The notes beneath the pieces are model-generated. The model searched no databases. It had not been told where the DNA came from and saw only the letters and a program-made list of their open reading frames with translations. Below, piece by piece: positions 17,680-26,692 of a DNA stretch of 40,039 bases; positions within the stretch are counted from its first letter, which is position 1, and each line of letters starts with the position of its first letter. Position numbers and translations under genes: made by a program. The stretch comes from Treponema sp. (GTDB lineage Bacteria; Spirochaetota; Spirochaetia; Treponematales; Breznakiellaceae). Where the stretch lies: contig JAIRQN010000097.1 in NCBI GenBank assembly GCA_031256445.1, positions 1 through 40,039 of the forward strand, written 5' to 3'.

Positions 17680-18938
17680 AACTTTACCTCTGCGTAAGTT
17701 AACTCCATTCTGGCGGATCGGACACTTAACGGTTTGGTTTTCTTTCCCGCCAGCCATCCGACAGAAGGAACGCTTCCTTTCCTGATAAAACTTTTTATGT
17801 TAAGAGTTTCGATGTCTTTTTCCCTCTGCGCCGGCTGAATCAGGAAAAGTGAAACCTGTTTTTGGCTGTTTGCCACGAGATAATCCGGCAGTCCAATATC
17901 ACAGGCTGTGGAAAAAACATATATATCCCCGCCGGCGGCTGATACGATTTCTGCGGTTTCATTCCGGGACGGTGAAAATGAAAGGCCCGCAAGCTCTTCA
18001 AGAAAAGCGTCCAGGTCTTCTTCATCTTCTATATCGCGGCTTCCCGACGCGAAGCGTACGTTAAAAATGAACGAGGAATTCTGCTCTCTGACGTTCCGCA
18101 AAAAATACGCAAGTCTCGCCTTTGCCCGGTCCAAAAGCCACGATGCCTCAAGAGACGCCCTGTTTTCCCTGTTATCTGCATTAAGCCCGAAATTTCTGAA
18201 GTAGACATCAATCCGGCTTACCTTCTCCTGATTATCAGGCGATATGCGCGTAATAAGAACGTCAATTTTTTCCGAGCTTTTCCAGTTAATGTCGCGGAAA
18301 CGATCTCCGGGAGTATACTCGCGCATGTAATAACGCTCTTCGCTGCTGGATGTTTTATTGCGCTGGTCTTCCGATCCCGACTGCGGGTTAATTGGCAGTT
18401 TAGTCCCAAAGCACGGAGCGCTTCTGACATTTACGGACCTGCGCTGCGGTTTTCCGCACCGGAATGAATAAAAACCGAATATGTCGCGTAATGCACAATG
18501 CCCGTCCCCGCTAAATACCCCCGATACGGGAAAATCAAACGGAAGCTGCGCGGCTGTCTCTCCCCGCGGAACTGAAGTTTCAACCAACACAGGGCAGCCA
18601 CGGAATTTTCCCAGAATTCTCCCGGCGGGGAAAAAGCGGCCTTTGACAATAAAATGCAGCCGGAAAAAAAGCGGTACAGGCGCGTCAAGGCCTGTAATAC
18701 GCATATTATTATCCACGGCGTTAGCTGTCATTGGAAACGGCGGCTTCCAGCCAGGCTCCATCTGTTCCATTTTGCGCGACTTCCACTTTCCGATAACGCC
18801 GAGAATGAGCAGAAGCAAAAGCGCCGCCGATGAAAGCGCTATTTCGTAGGAATTGCGCGCGGTAAGGGAGCGAATTAAAAGAGCAATGGCAATTATCAGA
18901 ACAACGCCGCCTGCAGGCGTAAAAACCGGCCTGATCAA
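17676..18938 (-). CDS. DUF58 protein of the MoxR cluster
   Basis: A 420-residue protein with two N-terminal membrane helices and a cytoplasmic DUF58 domain, marked by YMREYTPGDRFRDINWKSS (the GDxxRxIxW signature). DUF58 proteins have a von Willebrand A-like fold and act with MoxR ATPases in assembling or activating partner complexes. The start codon is TTG at 18938, which overlaps the MoxR stop as TTGA, with GGGA six bases upstream. The next gene overlaps it by 4 bases. The four genes from MoxR to the propeller are thus tightly coupled. Confidence 0.9.
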   Translation of the reverse strand: MIRPVFTPAGGVVLIIAIALLIRSLTARNSYEIALSSAALLLLLILGVIGKWKSRKMEQMEPGWKPPFPMTANAVDNNMRITGLDAPVPLFFRLHFIVKGRFFPAGRILGKFRGCPVLVETSVPRGETAAQLPFDFPVSGVFSGDGHCALRDIFGFYSFRCGKPQRRSVNVRSAPCFGTKLPINPQSGSEDQRNKTSSSEERYYMREYTPGDRFRDINWKSSEKIDVLITRISPDNQEKVSRIDVYFRNFGLNADNRENRASLEASWLLDRAKARLAYFLRNVREQNSSFIFNVRFASGSRDIEDEEDLDAFLEELAGLSFSPSRNETAEIVSAAGGDIYVFSTACDIGLPDYLVANSQKQVSLFLIQPAQREKDIETLNIKSFIRKGSVPSVGWLAGKKTKPLSVRSARMELTYAEVKL

Positions 18939-19954
18939 TTACGTTCCCGTTTTTTTTCGACAGGAACAGAATCCAGAATACTCTGAAGCGGCGCTTCCGG
19001 CGGTATGGACGGATCGCGGGTTATAATTCTGTGAGCCATCGCGTGTATAAATATTTCTTTTATTATATCAACCGGAACATAATCCATACCGCGGCAAAGA
19101 GCGAGAGAACGCGCAAGCCGCGAAATGCGGACGCCGGCGCGCGGGCTTGCGGGCGTTTCAATATCGGGATGTATCCGCGTCTGACGCACGCAGTTTACAA
19201 GATACGCGGTTACATCGGGATGCATCTGCACTTCGTCAACCATCTTTTTCCAGCGTATTAAATCATCGCTGCCGATTACGCTTTTAAAACTGTCCCAGGC
19301 GTCTATCCTGCCGTGCCTGTTGATTATTCCGGTTTCATCTTCTTCATTCGGGTAACCTAGCGACAGCCGGATCATAAAACGATCAAGCTGCGGGGTCGGA
19401 AGCGGGAACAGGTGGACGCCCTTCAGGTTCATTGTCGCGATGATAAAGAACGGATCGGTTAAGCGGTACAGCTTTCCTTCGATGGTAACGCTCTGCTCTT
19501 CCATCACCTGGAAAAAACTCCCCTGGGTTTTCGGGGTAAGCAGGTTAATTTCGTCACATAAAACAAAATGCGCGAACACTGGCCCTTTATTGAAAATCAA
19601 CTCTTCCGAATGGCCCAAAAAGCGGTTATACCCAAGTATATCCTGTGGAAGAAGGTCTACGGTACATTGAATGCGGCTGAACCCCTCCATCAATGCTTCT
19701 CCGGTTTTTGCGCGGGAAACATCGCCGCCAGAAGCGTCTTTTGAAACCCCTGCGCCTTCTTTCCGCCAGTTGAAAGACTGAGCCAGCGCCCGCGCGAGGG
19801 AGGTTTTTCCCACCCCATGCGAATCCGCCAGAATCACATGCCCTCCGGCTATCTGAGCCGCGATAATGTACTCCAGTTTTTTGGCATCTACGGAGATTAA
19901 CCGCCTGATGTTGCTGATTAGAAGTTCGATTGATGGTTTTATTTGGGTATCCAT
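18935..19954 (-). CDS. MoxR family AAA+ ATPase
   Basis: A 339-residue cytoplasmic AAA+ ATPase. The Walker A loop is ADSHGVGKT (residues 43-51), Walker B lies in FVLCDEINLLTPKTQ, and sensor 1 in IATMNL. Family members remodel client proteins that carry VWA domains, here presumably the DUF58 protein. The Walker A lead-in SHG and the NLL after DEI differ from the usual PPG and NRA, but catalytic residues are retained. It lies 36 bases after the large hybrid kinase on the same strand, so kinase and cluster may be cotranscribed. No strong ribosome binding site is visible. Confidence 0.92.
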   Translation of the reverse strand: MDTQIKPSIELLISNIRRLISVDAKKLEYIIAAQIAGGHVILADSHGVGKTSLARALAQSFNWRKEGAGVSKDASGGDVSRAKTGEALMEGFSRIQCTVDLLPQDILGYNRFLGHSEELIFNKGPVFAHFVLCDEINLLTPKTQGSFFQVMEEQSVTIEGKLYRLTDPFFIIATMNLKGVHLFPLPTPQLDRFMIRLSLGYPNEEDETGIINRHGRIDAWDSFKSVIGSDDLIRWKKMVDEVQMHPDVTAYLVNCVRQTRIHPDIETPASPRAGVRISRLARSLALCRGMDYVPVDIIKEIFIHAMAHRIITRDPSIPPEAPLQSILDSVPVEKKRERN

Positions 19955-19990
19955 GACTAATGATAGCAGAAATGTATGCCTAAATAAAGG

Positions 19991-22900
19991 TCATGTCGTA
20001 AGAAGCCCCTTCGGTGTCTGTTCCCGGCTGTTTAATTTTTTCATCAATGACCTGAGGCTATTCAAAAACTCTGGGGTTTCCTCGAATATTACCTTTGTTT
20101 CCCCGTTTTTAGCCGCTTCTTCCAGCTTGAACGCGGCGTTTGAAAGCGGCATTTCGCCTATATTGGCGAAGGCGCTTTTCACGCCGTGAACGGTTATTGC
20201 GAATAACTGAAGATCCTCGCCGATGTTTGCGGCAGTGCTGCCGTAGGCAGCTTGGGAATTTATCCTCGGTAATAATTCTTCCAGAACGGTGAGGGCGTTT
20301 TCTATGTCATGAATTGTTGCCTCCGCCAATTCATTGCTTACAACCGTCCGTTGCGCCGCTATTGGCAGTAAATCGGGAACGGTACCGTTCTGTGGCTGCC
20401 TGCCATCTGATAACTGCGCGGTTTCCGCCCCTGCCGCCTCAATAACTTCGATAGGTTTTATATCGCGTATGAATTCGTTCAGTACGCGGTTAAGCACGCG
20501 TGAGTCAATCGGTTTGGAAATAAAACCGTCAAAGCCGTTGTCTAAAAACATCTTCTCCTGTCCGCTCAGAGCATTGGCGGTCAGGGCGATTATTGTTTTT
20601 GAGTACCCCATACCGCGGAGAATTTTTACCGCTTCGATGCCGTCCATTTTCGGCATCATGTGATCCATAAAGACTATATCGTAGACGTTTCCGTCTTCAA
20701 TTTTTTTGATAGCGTCAAACCCGTTGGAGACGGAATCAATCTTTAGACCGTAAGGAAGCAGCATGCCTTTTATAACATAGATATTTGATTTCACATCATC
20801 AACCACAAGGACGCTTCCGTAGGGCATATGCTCGCGCATAAACTCCGCCTTTTTCCTGGGCGCTATGCTTTGGAAACGGAAGTTATGCAGTTTTTCGGCC
20901 AGCTCGGAGCCGCAAACGGCCTGGCCTATGCGTTTCTGAGGAAGGCGTACCGTAAAAACAGAACCCTTGCCTGGCTCACTATGGACGGATATAGTGCCGT
21001 TCATAATATCAAGAAGGCGCTTTGTGATGCTCATGCCCAGGCCGGTGCCGACTGTTTCACGGTTGGCTTCGATATTAAAGCGCGTGTACTCTTCTTTAAA
21101 AAGGCTGGCGACTTGCTCTTCCGTCATGCCCTGGCCTGTATCGCTGACGCGGAAGGAAATTATCACGTCCTCGCCTGCGCTCTCATGCGCTGCATCTGCC
21201 GGCTGCGCGGGTTCGGCGCAAACGTAAAATTCAATATTGCCTTCATCGGTATATTTGAACGCGTTGGAAATGATGTTGTTCAGTATCTGCTTAATCCGGA
21301 GTTCGTCGCCAAAAAATTCAACCGGAGTATTTTCATCTACATTAAGGGTAAAATCAATAGGCTTGCTGTCGTAGCGCAGGATGTTTAATTGGACGGTATC
21401 GTTGATCAGGCTTGGAATATCATATTTTGCGAGGGACAGTTCCAGCCTGCCCGCTTCGATTTTTGAAATATCAAGTATATCGTTTATGATATTGAGCAGC
21501 AAATCGCCTGACTCGTATATCTTGCTGAACGCTTCCGCGAAATTTCCGGGGATGGCCTTGTTCTGAAGCTGTATCTCCGCGATGCCGAGGATCGCGTTCA
21601 TCGGAGTGCGTATTTCATGGCTCATATTGGCAAGAAAAGCGCTCTTGTGGCGGCTGCTCTCTTCGGCTTTGTTTTTCTCTGCGATGGCAGCCCTGGTTTC
21701 CCGCAGATCGCGCATATGCGCAATGAAAATATCTTTCCCTTCGTATGTCGAATTTACGATTGTAACTTCAACCGGGAGCAGCTCGCCGTTTGATTTTTGG
21801 TGTACCCACTCAAATTGATTGCGGCCTTCTATAGACGCTGTTTCCAGGAATTCGCGCTGTAAATCGCTTGACAGCGCCCCGCCTGGTTGATATACAGGTG
21901 AAAAGTTAAAAAAATTCCTGCTGTATTCCTCTTTGTCATAGATATCAAACATTTTCAGCGCCGCCAGATTGTTGTCAATAACCTTGAAATTTTTATCAAA
22001 AAAATTAACAGCGAACGGCGACGAATCAAGCATTATCTGGGTACGTTTCTCTATTTTATTCTTTTGCGCGACAATGCGCAGCAGAATGGCGCTTAATCCA
22101 ACAGACATAAAAAGTCCGAAAACAACAAGAAACCATAGTATGTTTTTTATATTGGCGTAGTAACTGTCCACTGGAGTTGATACGCCTATATACCAGCCGT
22201 TCTTTGTCTGCCTGACTGAATATATTCTCTTTTCCCCCACGGGGTTAACAAATTTGTGTGATAAAACAGGCAGTCCCTGTTCCAGCCTGTCAGCGATATC
22301 TTCAATACCGCTGCCCTTCGCTTCGCGTACACTCATTCCCAGAAATTCCTCAAAGGGGTAGGAAATAATGTTTAAATTTCTGTCAAGCATCATCCATGAA
22401 TGAATACCCAAATTTGGATGTTCTGATGAAATTTTATTGATATTGCTTAGAAGGATATCCATGCAAATAATGGCCAAACGGCTGCCGCTATTGTCATATA
22501 TGCAGCGGGCGTATGTAAAGGAAACTTCATGGCTTAACGCGTCTACATACGGATTTGTTTCCACGATCTCGCCGTTTGATTTGTCCGCCGTGATATACCA
22601 CGGACGTTCCTGCGGCACATAATCCGGGATGTCCTTTTCCCAGTCCAGATCAGGAACAAGCCCGTTAATTCCTGCGCCGTCGAATACGTCAAACATGGCA
22701 AAAATAACGCCAAAGCCGTTAATGCCGCCATTTTCGCGCAGCCCGAAATTGGTCATTTCAGTTATGTACGCTTTCACTTCCTCAAAATCAGCGCCCCGCA
22801 AAAGCAATGAGCGTATGGTTTCGGACACAACGCTTATGAATGTCTTTAACTCATGCAGATTGGTGGTAAGCCGCTCTTCAATTTCTATGGATAAAGCCTC

Positions 22901-23044
22901 CTCATAGTTTTTTGAATGCTGTCTTTCGGTATTTACTGCAAGCAGGAAAGTCGCGGTTCCCATTACCGTGAATGCCAGGAAGACGCAAAGCATCTGGGCA
23001 TACGGCAATTGTGATGATAATAAATATTTGATGGCTTTACGCAT
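19991..23044 (-). CDS. Membrane hybrid sensor histidine kinase (Cache-PAS-HisKA-HATPase-REC-HPt)
   Basis: A 1017-residue inner-membrane sensor. A first helix (about 17-37) and a second (about 298-320) flank a dCache-type periplasmic sensor region with DKSNGEIVETNPYVDA, followed by a PAS domain (about 335-450). The HisKA box carries His476 in FLANMSHEIRTPMN. The ATPase domain has DTGQGMTEEQ and GTGLGMSI. The receiver carries Asp794 in FMDHMMPKMDG and the tail HPt His953 in ITVHGVKSAF. All relay residues are intact. The domain plan resembles the kinase at 3150 with an added PAS. It leads the MoxR cluster by 36 bases. The ATG follows AGGGCGG, which could be masked by an upstream structure. Confidence 0.93.
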   Translation of the reverse strand: MRKAIKYLLSSQLPYAQMLCVFLAFTVMGTATFLLAVNTERQHSKNYEEALSIEIEERLTTNLHELKTFISVVSETIRSLLLRGADFEEVKAYITEMTNFGLRENGGINGFGVIFAMFDVFDGAGINGLVPDLDWEKDIPDYVPQERPWYITADKSNGEIVETNPYVDALSHEVSFTYARCIYDNSGSRLAIICMDILLSNINKISSEHPNLGIHSWMMLDRNLNIISYPFEEFLGMSVREAKGSGIEDIADRLEQGLPVLSHKFVNPVGEKRIYSVRQTKNGWYIGVSTPVDSYYANIKNILWFLVVFGLFMSVGLSAILLRIVAQKNKIEKRTQIMLDSSPFAVNFFDKNFKVIDNNLAALKMFDIYDKEEYSRNFFNFSPVYQPGGALSSDLQREFLETASIEGRNQFEWVHQKSNGELLPVEVTIVNSTYEGKDIFIAHMRDLRETRAAIAEKNKAEESSRHKSAFLANMSHEIRTPMNAILGIAEIQLQNKAIPGNFAEAFSKIYESGDLLLNIINDILDISKIEAGRLELSLAKYDIPSLINDTVQLNILRYDSKPIDFTLNVDENTPVEFFGDELRIKQILNNIISNAFKYTDEGNIEFYVCAEPAQPADAAHESAGEDVIISFRVSDTGQGMTEEQVASLFKEEYTRFNIEANRETVGTGLGMSITKRLLDIMNGTISVHSEPGKGSVFTVRLPQKRIGQAVCGSELAEKLHNFRFQSIAPRKKAEFMREHMPYGSVLVVDDVKSNIYVIKGMLLPYGLKIDSVSNGFDAIKKIEDGNVYDIVFMDHMMPKMDGIEAVKILRGMGYSKTIIALTANALSGQEKMFLDNGFDGFISKPIDSRVLNRVLNEFIRDIKPIEVIEAAGAETAQLSDGRQPQNGTVPDLLPIAAQRTVVSNELAEATIHDIENALTVLEELLPRINSQAAYGSTAANIGEDLQLFAITVHGVKSAFANIGEMPLSNAAFKLEEAAKNGETKVIFEETPEFLNSLRSLMKKLNSREQTPKGLLTT

Positions 23045-23046
23045 TA

Positions 23047-23100
23047 CCGCCCTAGACTTTCCTTTGCATAGCTTCCAATTTTAATTGGCGGGGGAAAGTC
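23047..23100 (-). promoter_or_regulatory. Folded leader of the hybrid kinase, possible pseudoknot over the ribosome binding site
   Basis: On the minus strand GACTTTCC (23100-23093) pairs with GGAAAGTC (23062-23055), enclosing a CCAATT-AA-AATTGG hairpin (23088-23075). CCGCC in the enclosed loop (23091-23087) is complementary to GGCGG of the ribosome binding site (23051-23047), which would form a pseudoknot and close the start. The perfect 8-bp outer stem is clear; the switch is inferred. Confidence 0.4.
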
Positions 23101-23128
23101 GAAATATGTAACTTCAATTTGTAATTTA

Positions 23129-23157
23129 ATACTAACACATTTGTAGATGTTCGTCAA
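23129..23157 (-). promoter_or_regulatory. Promoter of the hybrid kinase / MoxR operon
   Basis: On the minus strand TTGACG (23157-23152), a 17-base spacer and TAGTAT (23134-23129). The leader would be about 80 bases and include the folded element at 23047-23100. Confidence 0.55.
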
Positions 23158-23201
23158 CAAGGGAATAAAAGGTTAGTTTAGGGAAACATTACAATTATAA
23201 A

Positions 23202-23522
23202 ATGGAAACTACAAAAATTAAGGCCATTTTAGGCAAAAATGTAAAATATTTTCGCAGCCACAGAAAACTTTCACAGGCAGAACTGGCAAGTAGAGCGGAT
23301 ATATCTGTTACGTTCCTTTCAAACATTGAACGCGGCATTATGTTTCCTAAAGTTGAAACCTTATCACGGCTGACCGCCAGCCTTGATGTGGAAGTATTCG
23401 AACTTTTTAGAACTGATATTATTGACAAAGACCAAAAAGTAATGATGAACCGCTTTTCATCAGATATAAAAGGTACACTTATTACTGCATTAGACGATGT
23501 AATCACAAAATATATGGGCTAG
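23202..23522 (+). CDS. XRE-family helix-turn-helix regulator
   Basis: A 106-residue DNA-binding protein with a Cro/C1-type helix-turn-helix over residues 10-65 (KLSQAELASRADISVTFLSNIERG, then FPKVETLSRLTASLDVEVFELF). The tail is short and lacks a known ligand or protease domain. It is divergent from the hybrid kinase, with 157 bases between the starts, and could control it. No ribosome binding site is obvious, and TATAAA directly before the ATG suggests a short or absent leader. Confidence 0.88.
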   Translation: METTKIKAILGKNVKYFRSHRKLSQAELASRADISVTFLSNIERGIMFPKVETLSRLTASLDVEVFELFRTDIIDKDQKVMMNRFSSDIKGTLITALDDVITKYMG

Positions 23523-23635
23523 GAGCGGGTGCTTGTGTATTTTAACAATCACCCTTTCGGGAAGGCTGTACGGAACGCTCAAACGCTGGAAAAGTTATTG
23601 GATTGATTAATTAAAGATGGGGGAAAATAAATATT

Positions 23636-23941
23636 TTATAAAAATTTAGATACTAATCGTATGATAATTTCGCGCGCCTGTTGGCGGTCTGTGTCATTGG
23701 ATTCAAAAAGAACCGCGGGGTTAATTTGCAGAACTTTACATATACATAAAATGGTATTTAAATTTGGCGTTCTTTTTCCGGTTTCAATATAATTAACCTG
23801 ATTTTGTGATAAACCTGCCTTAAATGATAAATCCATCTGGGATATACCCTGCTTTTCACGTTCCTCCCGTAATCGCTGAATAATTTGCTTTATTTGATTA
23901 TTTATTTCTCTTTCATGCTCAAATTTTTCCTTTTTTACCAT
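23636..23941 (-). CDS. XRE-family repressor next to a phased operator array
   Basis: A 101-residue DNA-binding protein. A charged N-terminal helix (MVKKEKFEHEREINNQIKQ) precedes a Cro/C1-type helix-turn-helix (KQGISQMDLSFKAGLSQNQVNYIETGKRTPN), with a short C-terminal helix. Its start codon lies inside the first of four similar palindromes that run towards the divergent lipoprotein gene. Autorepression and control of that gene are therefore likely. It is convergent with the XRE gene at 23202. No good ribosome binding site is visible. Confidence 0.88.
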   Translation of the reverse strand: MVKKEKFEHEREINNQIKQIIQRLREEREKQGISQMDLSFKAGLSQNQVNYIETGKRTPNLNTILCICKVLQINPAVLFESNDTDRQQAREIIIRLVSKFL

Positions 23942-24014
23942 ATCAGGTGATTAATACCACCTTTTTAGGTTGACAAAAACACCTATTTAGGTGAATATTT
24001 ATACCATATATGGT
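23937..24014. promoter_or_regulatory. Array of four operators spaced exactly 22 bp
   Basis: Four 12-bp palindromic sites ACC(A/T)-N4-(A/T)GGT lie at 23937-23948, 23959-23970, 23981-23992 and 24003-24014. Centres fall at 23942.5, 23964.5, 23986.5 and 24008.5, about two helical turns apart, so all face one side of the DNA. The fourth, ACCATATATGGT, is a perfect palindrome. The first overlaps the XRE start codon. The second and third overlap the lipoprotein promoter. Confidence 0.75.
23970..23998 (+). promoter_or_regulatory. Promoter of the large lipoprotein gene
   Basis: TTGACA (23970-23975) is a perfect -35 box. The -10 box is weaker: GAATAT at 17 bases, or TATTTA at 20 bases. The third operator fills the spacer, so occupation would block polymerase. 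Confidence 0.5.
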
Positions 24015-24054
24015 GATTCCAAGGGATAAAAATATTTTTTAATAGGAAAACAAC

Positions 24055-26685
24055 ATGAAGCAGAAAAAAGGCAAAGAATATAAAAGGAAGTTAACACTCA
24101 TTGTTTCAACGGTAATACTGAGTCTCGTCCTGAGCAACTGTCCGGAGCCTGAAGTGAATCAGGAGCCCGGGGAAAATCAAGAACCAGAAAATAACGCGCC
24201 TTCATTGTACGCGGCGGAATTCCGAGGAGAATGGATACGCATTGATAACGGCGACTTATGGTATATAAAAGGAAACCAAATCAAGGCGGGCAGCACAGTC
24301 ATGAACCAGAGCGTAACGCTTGCAAGGACTTCCGAAAATGTAATTACGGCAACAACAGCGGGCGGACAAAGATATACCTTATTCGCGGCGCGGGTTGCAG
24401 ATGCAGGTTTCAACGCTAAAGTAGTAATTCTTGATGAAAGTACAGCAAACAGCAGCGCTGTCAGAAGTATTACTGATATTATACCGCCGGTAAAAATAAA
24501 AAATCCCGAACAGCCGGACATGGAGATAACGGTAACACCGGATGCGCTTGGCGTTATTAACGTTCCCGGAGTTATACCGGGAGACAGGGTTGAGATTATT
24601 CCGCAATCCGATGAATGGAGCAATATTACAGTAGGGATTACGCCCGGCTACGGCAATGAGCAAAACATGGGGACAATCCCGCTTACACACGGAGATAACT
24701 TTAAAGTTTCATTAAGAATGGCAAACCCGGCAGCAAATGATATGAATGAATTATACGCTGATATGGTTCCGCGCGGCTATATTTTAGAACTTGAAAATAT
24801 CGGGACAACGCATACCGGAGAAGTAGGCTGGGAAATAGAATGGGACAGCGGTGATTATCTGGAAAGTTCATCGGGAATAATTGATGAATTCGCCAATATC
24901 CCGCCAGGTACAAAAAAACAACGCAGCCTGACTCTCACTCCAAAAACAATCGGAGCTGAGGAAACAACAAAAAATCTTATAACAATTAAAATGATGAATT
25001 ATGATTCAGTATCAAAAAGAGTCAGGGAATGGGAAGATTCTGTATCAGTTAAATACTATAATGTACCCGTATCATTTAATATTAAATCGGAAAAAAAGGT
25101 TCAGGGCGTAATAAAAGCGGGAAATGGAAAGAGTTATTATTTTAGTACGGCAAGGACAGGAACAACCGGCGACTTTGCCGTTACAAAAGAACTGCCGTGG
25201 TCAAATGATGAATATACCATAGTGTTTCTGGGAGCGGATGTAGCAGCGGAGACAGCGACAAAATATTCATTCGGAATAAACGCCGATCCTCCTACAAACT
25301 GGTCCTCTTTGAGCCAGTTTGATTTCCTGAGAGAATATAAACCTGACAACGAATTTGAAGAAACAGCTCCGGTAATTAACCTTGCAACAGGCGAAAGAAC
25401 ATTCATGGGTTATCTTGCCGGTAACAGCATTGATTATTATAAGATTGCACTGGGCAGTACGCCGCCGCCGCCGAGGGTGGGCACTGTTACTTACAACACT
25501 AACGAGGCTGATGACGGAACTGCCCCTGCGCCTGTTACCAGAGGTTTCGGCGCCAGTATAACGCTGCCCGGCCAGGAGAGTTTAGAAAGAGAAGGATATG
25601 TCTTTGACGGCTGGAATACAAATGCGGACGGCAGTGGGACAACATACGCGGCAGGAGCTTCTTATACTGTTACAGGAAATGTTACTCTCTACGCTAAGTG
25701 GGAACTTGCTACCAATACCTATACTATAACATTTAACGCCAACGGCGCGGCAAGCGGGACCGCTCCCGCCACGATGAGCGCAAACCAGAACGCAAGTATT
25801 ACACTACCTGGTCAGGGAAGTCTTACAAGAACAGGATATATATTTAACGGCTGGAACACCGCCGCAAACGGCGGCGGGACAACATACGCGGCAGGTTCTT
25901 CTTATACTGTTACCGGCAATGTTACTTTGTATGTGATTTGGATACCAATAATTGAAATGGTACAGATTAACCTAGGTACTTTTGCAAGAAACGGCTACAC
26001 AATAACATTAACCAGCGGTTTTTACATGGGAAAATATGAGGTAACTCAAGAGCAGTATCAGGCAGTTATGGGTAATAATCCAAGTGATTCATCAAACCCG
26101 GCTAGTGGCGAAATACAAGGCAGACGCCCTGTGGAGAATGTAAGATGGTATGACGCTATTGTATTCTGCAATAAGTTAAGTATGGCGGAAGGATTAACTG
26201 CGGCATACAGTATTAATGGCAGTACAGATCCTGCTATTTGGGGGACAGTACCGACAAGCAGTAACGCAACATGGAACGCTGCACAGGTTGTTGCAGGTTC
26301 TACAGGCTACCGGCTGCCTACAGAGGCGCAATGGGAATACGCGTGCAGGGCAGGGACAACAACAACCTGGTCTTTTGGAAACAATGAAAGCGGCCTTACA
26401 AATTACGCATGGTACAGCGGAAATTCAAGCAGCATGACGCATGAAGTTGGAAAGAAACTGCCTAACGCGTGGGGGTTATATGACATGCACGGGAATGTAT
26501 GGGAGTGGTGCTGGGACTGGTATGGAAGTTTACCATATACAGCGCAGACCGATCCCACGGGCGCAGTTTCCGGGAGCTACCGTCTGATACGCGGCGGGGG
26601 CTGTGGCAATTTGGCTGAGTACACTGCTTCGGCGTACCGGAACAACGGGTACAACTTTTACGGCTTCCGCATTGTGCGTCCATAG
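24055..26685 (+). CDS. Large surface lipoprotein with InlB-type repeats and FGE/C-type-lectin C-terminus
   Basis: An 876-residue exported lipoprotein. The signal segment ends in a lipobox (LVLSNC), followed by an acidic Pro/Glu/Asn tether. Residues about 40-475 form beta-rich regions of no family I recognise. Two InlB/Listeria-Bacteroides repeats follow (478-549 and 556-629, each ending in TLYAKW or TLYVIW). The last 240 residues are an FGE-sulfatase/SUMF1 domain (FYMGKYEVTQEQYQAVMG, YRLPTEAQWEYACRAG, LYDMHGNVWEWCWDW, GFRIVRP). The paired active-site cysteines of true FGE are not in place (only one Cys after RGGG), so binding and not catalysis is likely. AGGA precedes the ATG. The C-terminal end resembles the variable region of diversity-generating retroelement targets. 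Confidence 0.88.
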   Translation: MKQKKGKEYKRKLTLIVSTVILSLVLSNCPEPEVNQEPGENQEPENNAPSLYAAEFRGEWIRIDNGDLWYIKGNQIKAGSTVMNQSVTLARTSENVITATTAGGQRYTLFAARVADAGFNAKVVILDESTANSSAVRSITDIIPPVKIKNPEQPDMEITVTPDALGVINVPGVIPGDRVEIIPQSDEWSNITVGITPGYGNEQNMGTIPLTHGDNFKVSLRMANPAANDMNELYADMVPRGYILELENIGTTHTGEVGWEIEWDSGDYLESSSGIIDEFANIPPGTKKQRSLTLTPKTIGAEETTKNLITIKMMNYDSVSKRVREWEDSVSVKYYNVPVSFNIKSEKKVQGVIKAGNGKSYYFSTARTGTTGDFAVTKELPWSNDEYTIVFLGADVAAETATKYSFGINADPPTNWSSLSQFDFLREYKPDNEFEETAPVINLATGERTFMGYLAGNSIDYYKIALGSTPPPPRVGTVTYNTNEADDGTAPAPVTRGFGASITLPGQESLEREGYVFDGWNTNADGSGTTYAAGASYTVTGNVTLYAKWELATNTYTITFNANGAASGTAPATMSANQNASITLPGQGSLTRTGYIFNGWNTAANGGGTTYAAGSSYTVTGNVTLYVIWIPIIEMVQINLGTFARNGYTITLTSGFYMGKYEVTQEQYQAVMGNNPSDSSNPASGEIQGRRPVENVRWYDAIVFCNKLSMAEGLTAAYSINGSTDPAIWGTVPTSSNATWNAAQVVAGSTGYRLPTEAQWEYACRAGTTTTWSFGNNESGLTNYAWYSGNSSSMTHEVGKKLPNAWGLYDMHGNVWEWCWDWYGSLPYTAQTDPTGAVSGSYRLIRGGGCGNLAEYTASAYRNNGYNFYGFRIVRP
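25486..25941 (+). repeat. Two tandem InlB-type coding repeats
   Basis: Repeat 1 at 25486-25701 and repeat 2 at 25720-25941 encode about 72-74 residues each and share long near-identical DNA stretches such as GGGACAACATACGCGGCAG. Recent duplication or gene conversion inside the gene is likely. Confidence 0.8.
26590..26685 (+). other. Possible variable region of the FGE-fold lipoprotein
   Basis: The last 31 codons read from RGGG to GFRIVRP. In known retroelement targets such as T. denticola TvpA, the variable region occupies exactly this end of an FGE/C-type-lectin fold. The segment has several AAC and TAC codons on the ligand face (YRNNGYNFYGFR). No template repeat or reverse transcriptase is in the window. 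Confidence 0.4.
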
Positions 26686-26692
26686 GAGTTAT

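Noticed and set aside
23047-23100. c-di-GMP-I (GEMM) riboswitch before the hybrid kinase
   Set aside because: GCAAAG and a similar size suggested it, but the second GEMM helix and the tetraloop receptor are missing.
25948-26685. Active formylglycine-generating enzyme
   Set aside because: The C-terminal cysteine pair needed for copper binding and catalysis is not present, and no sulfatase gene is near.
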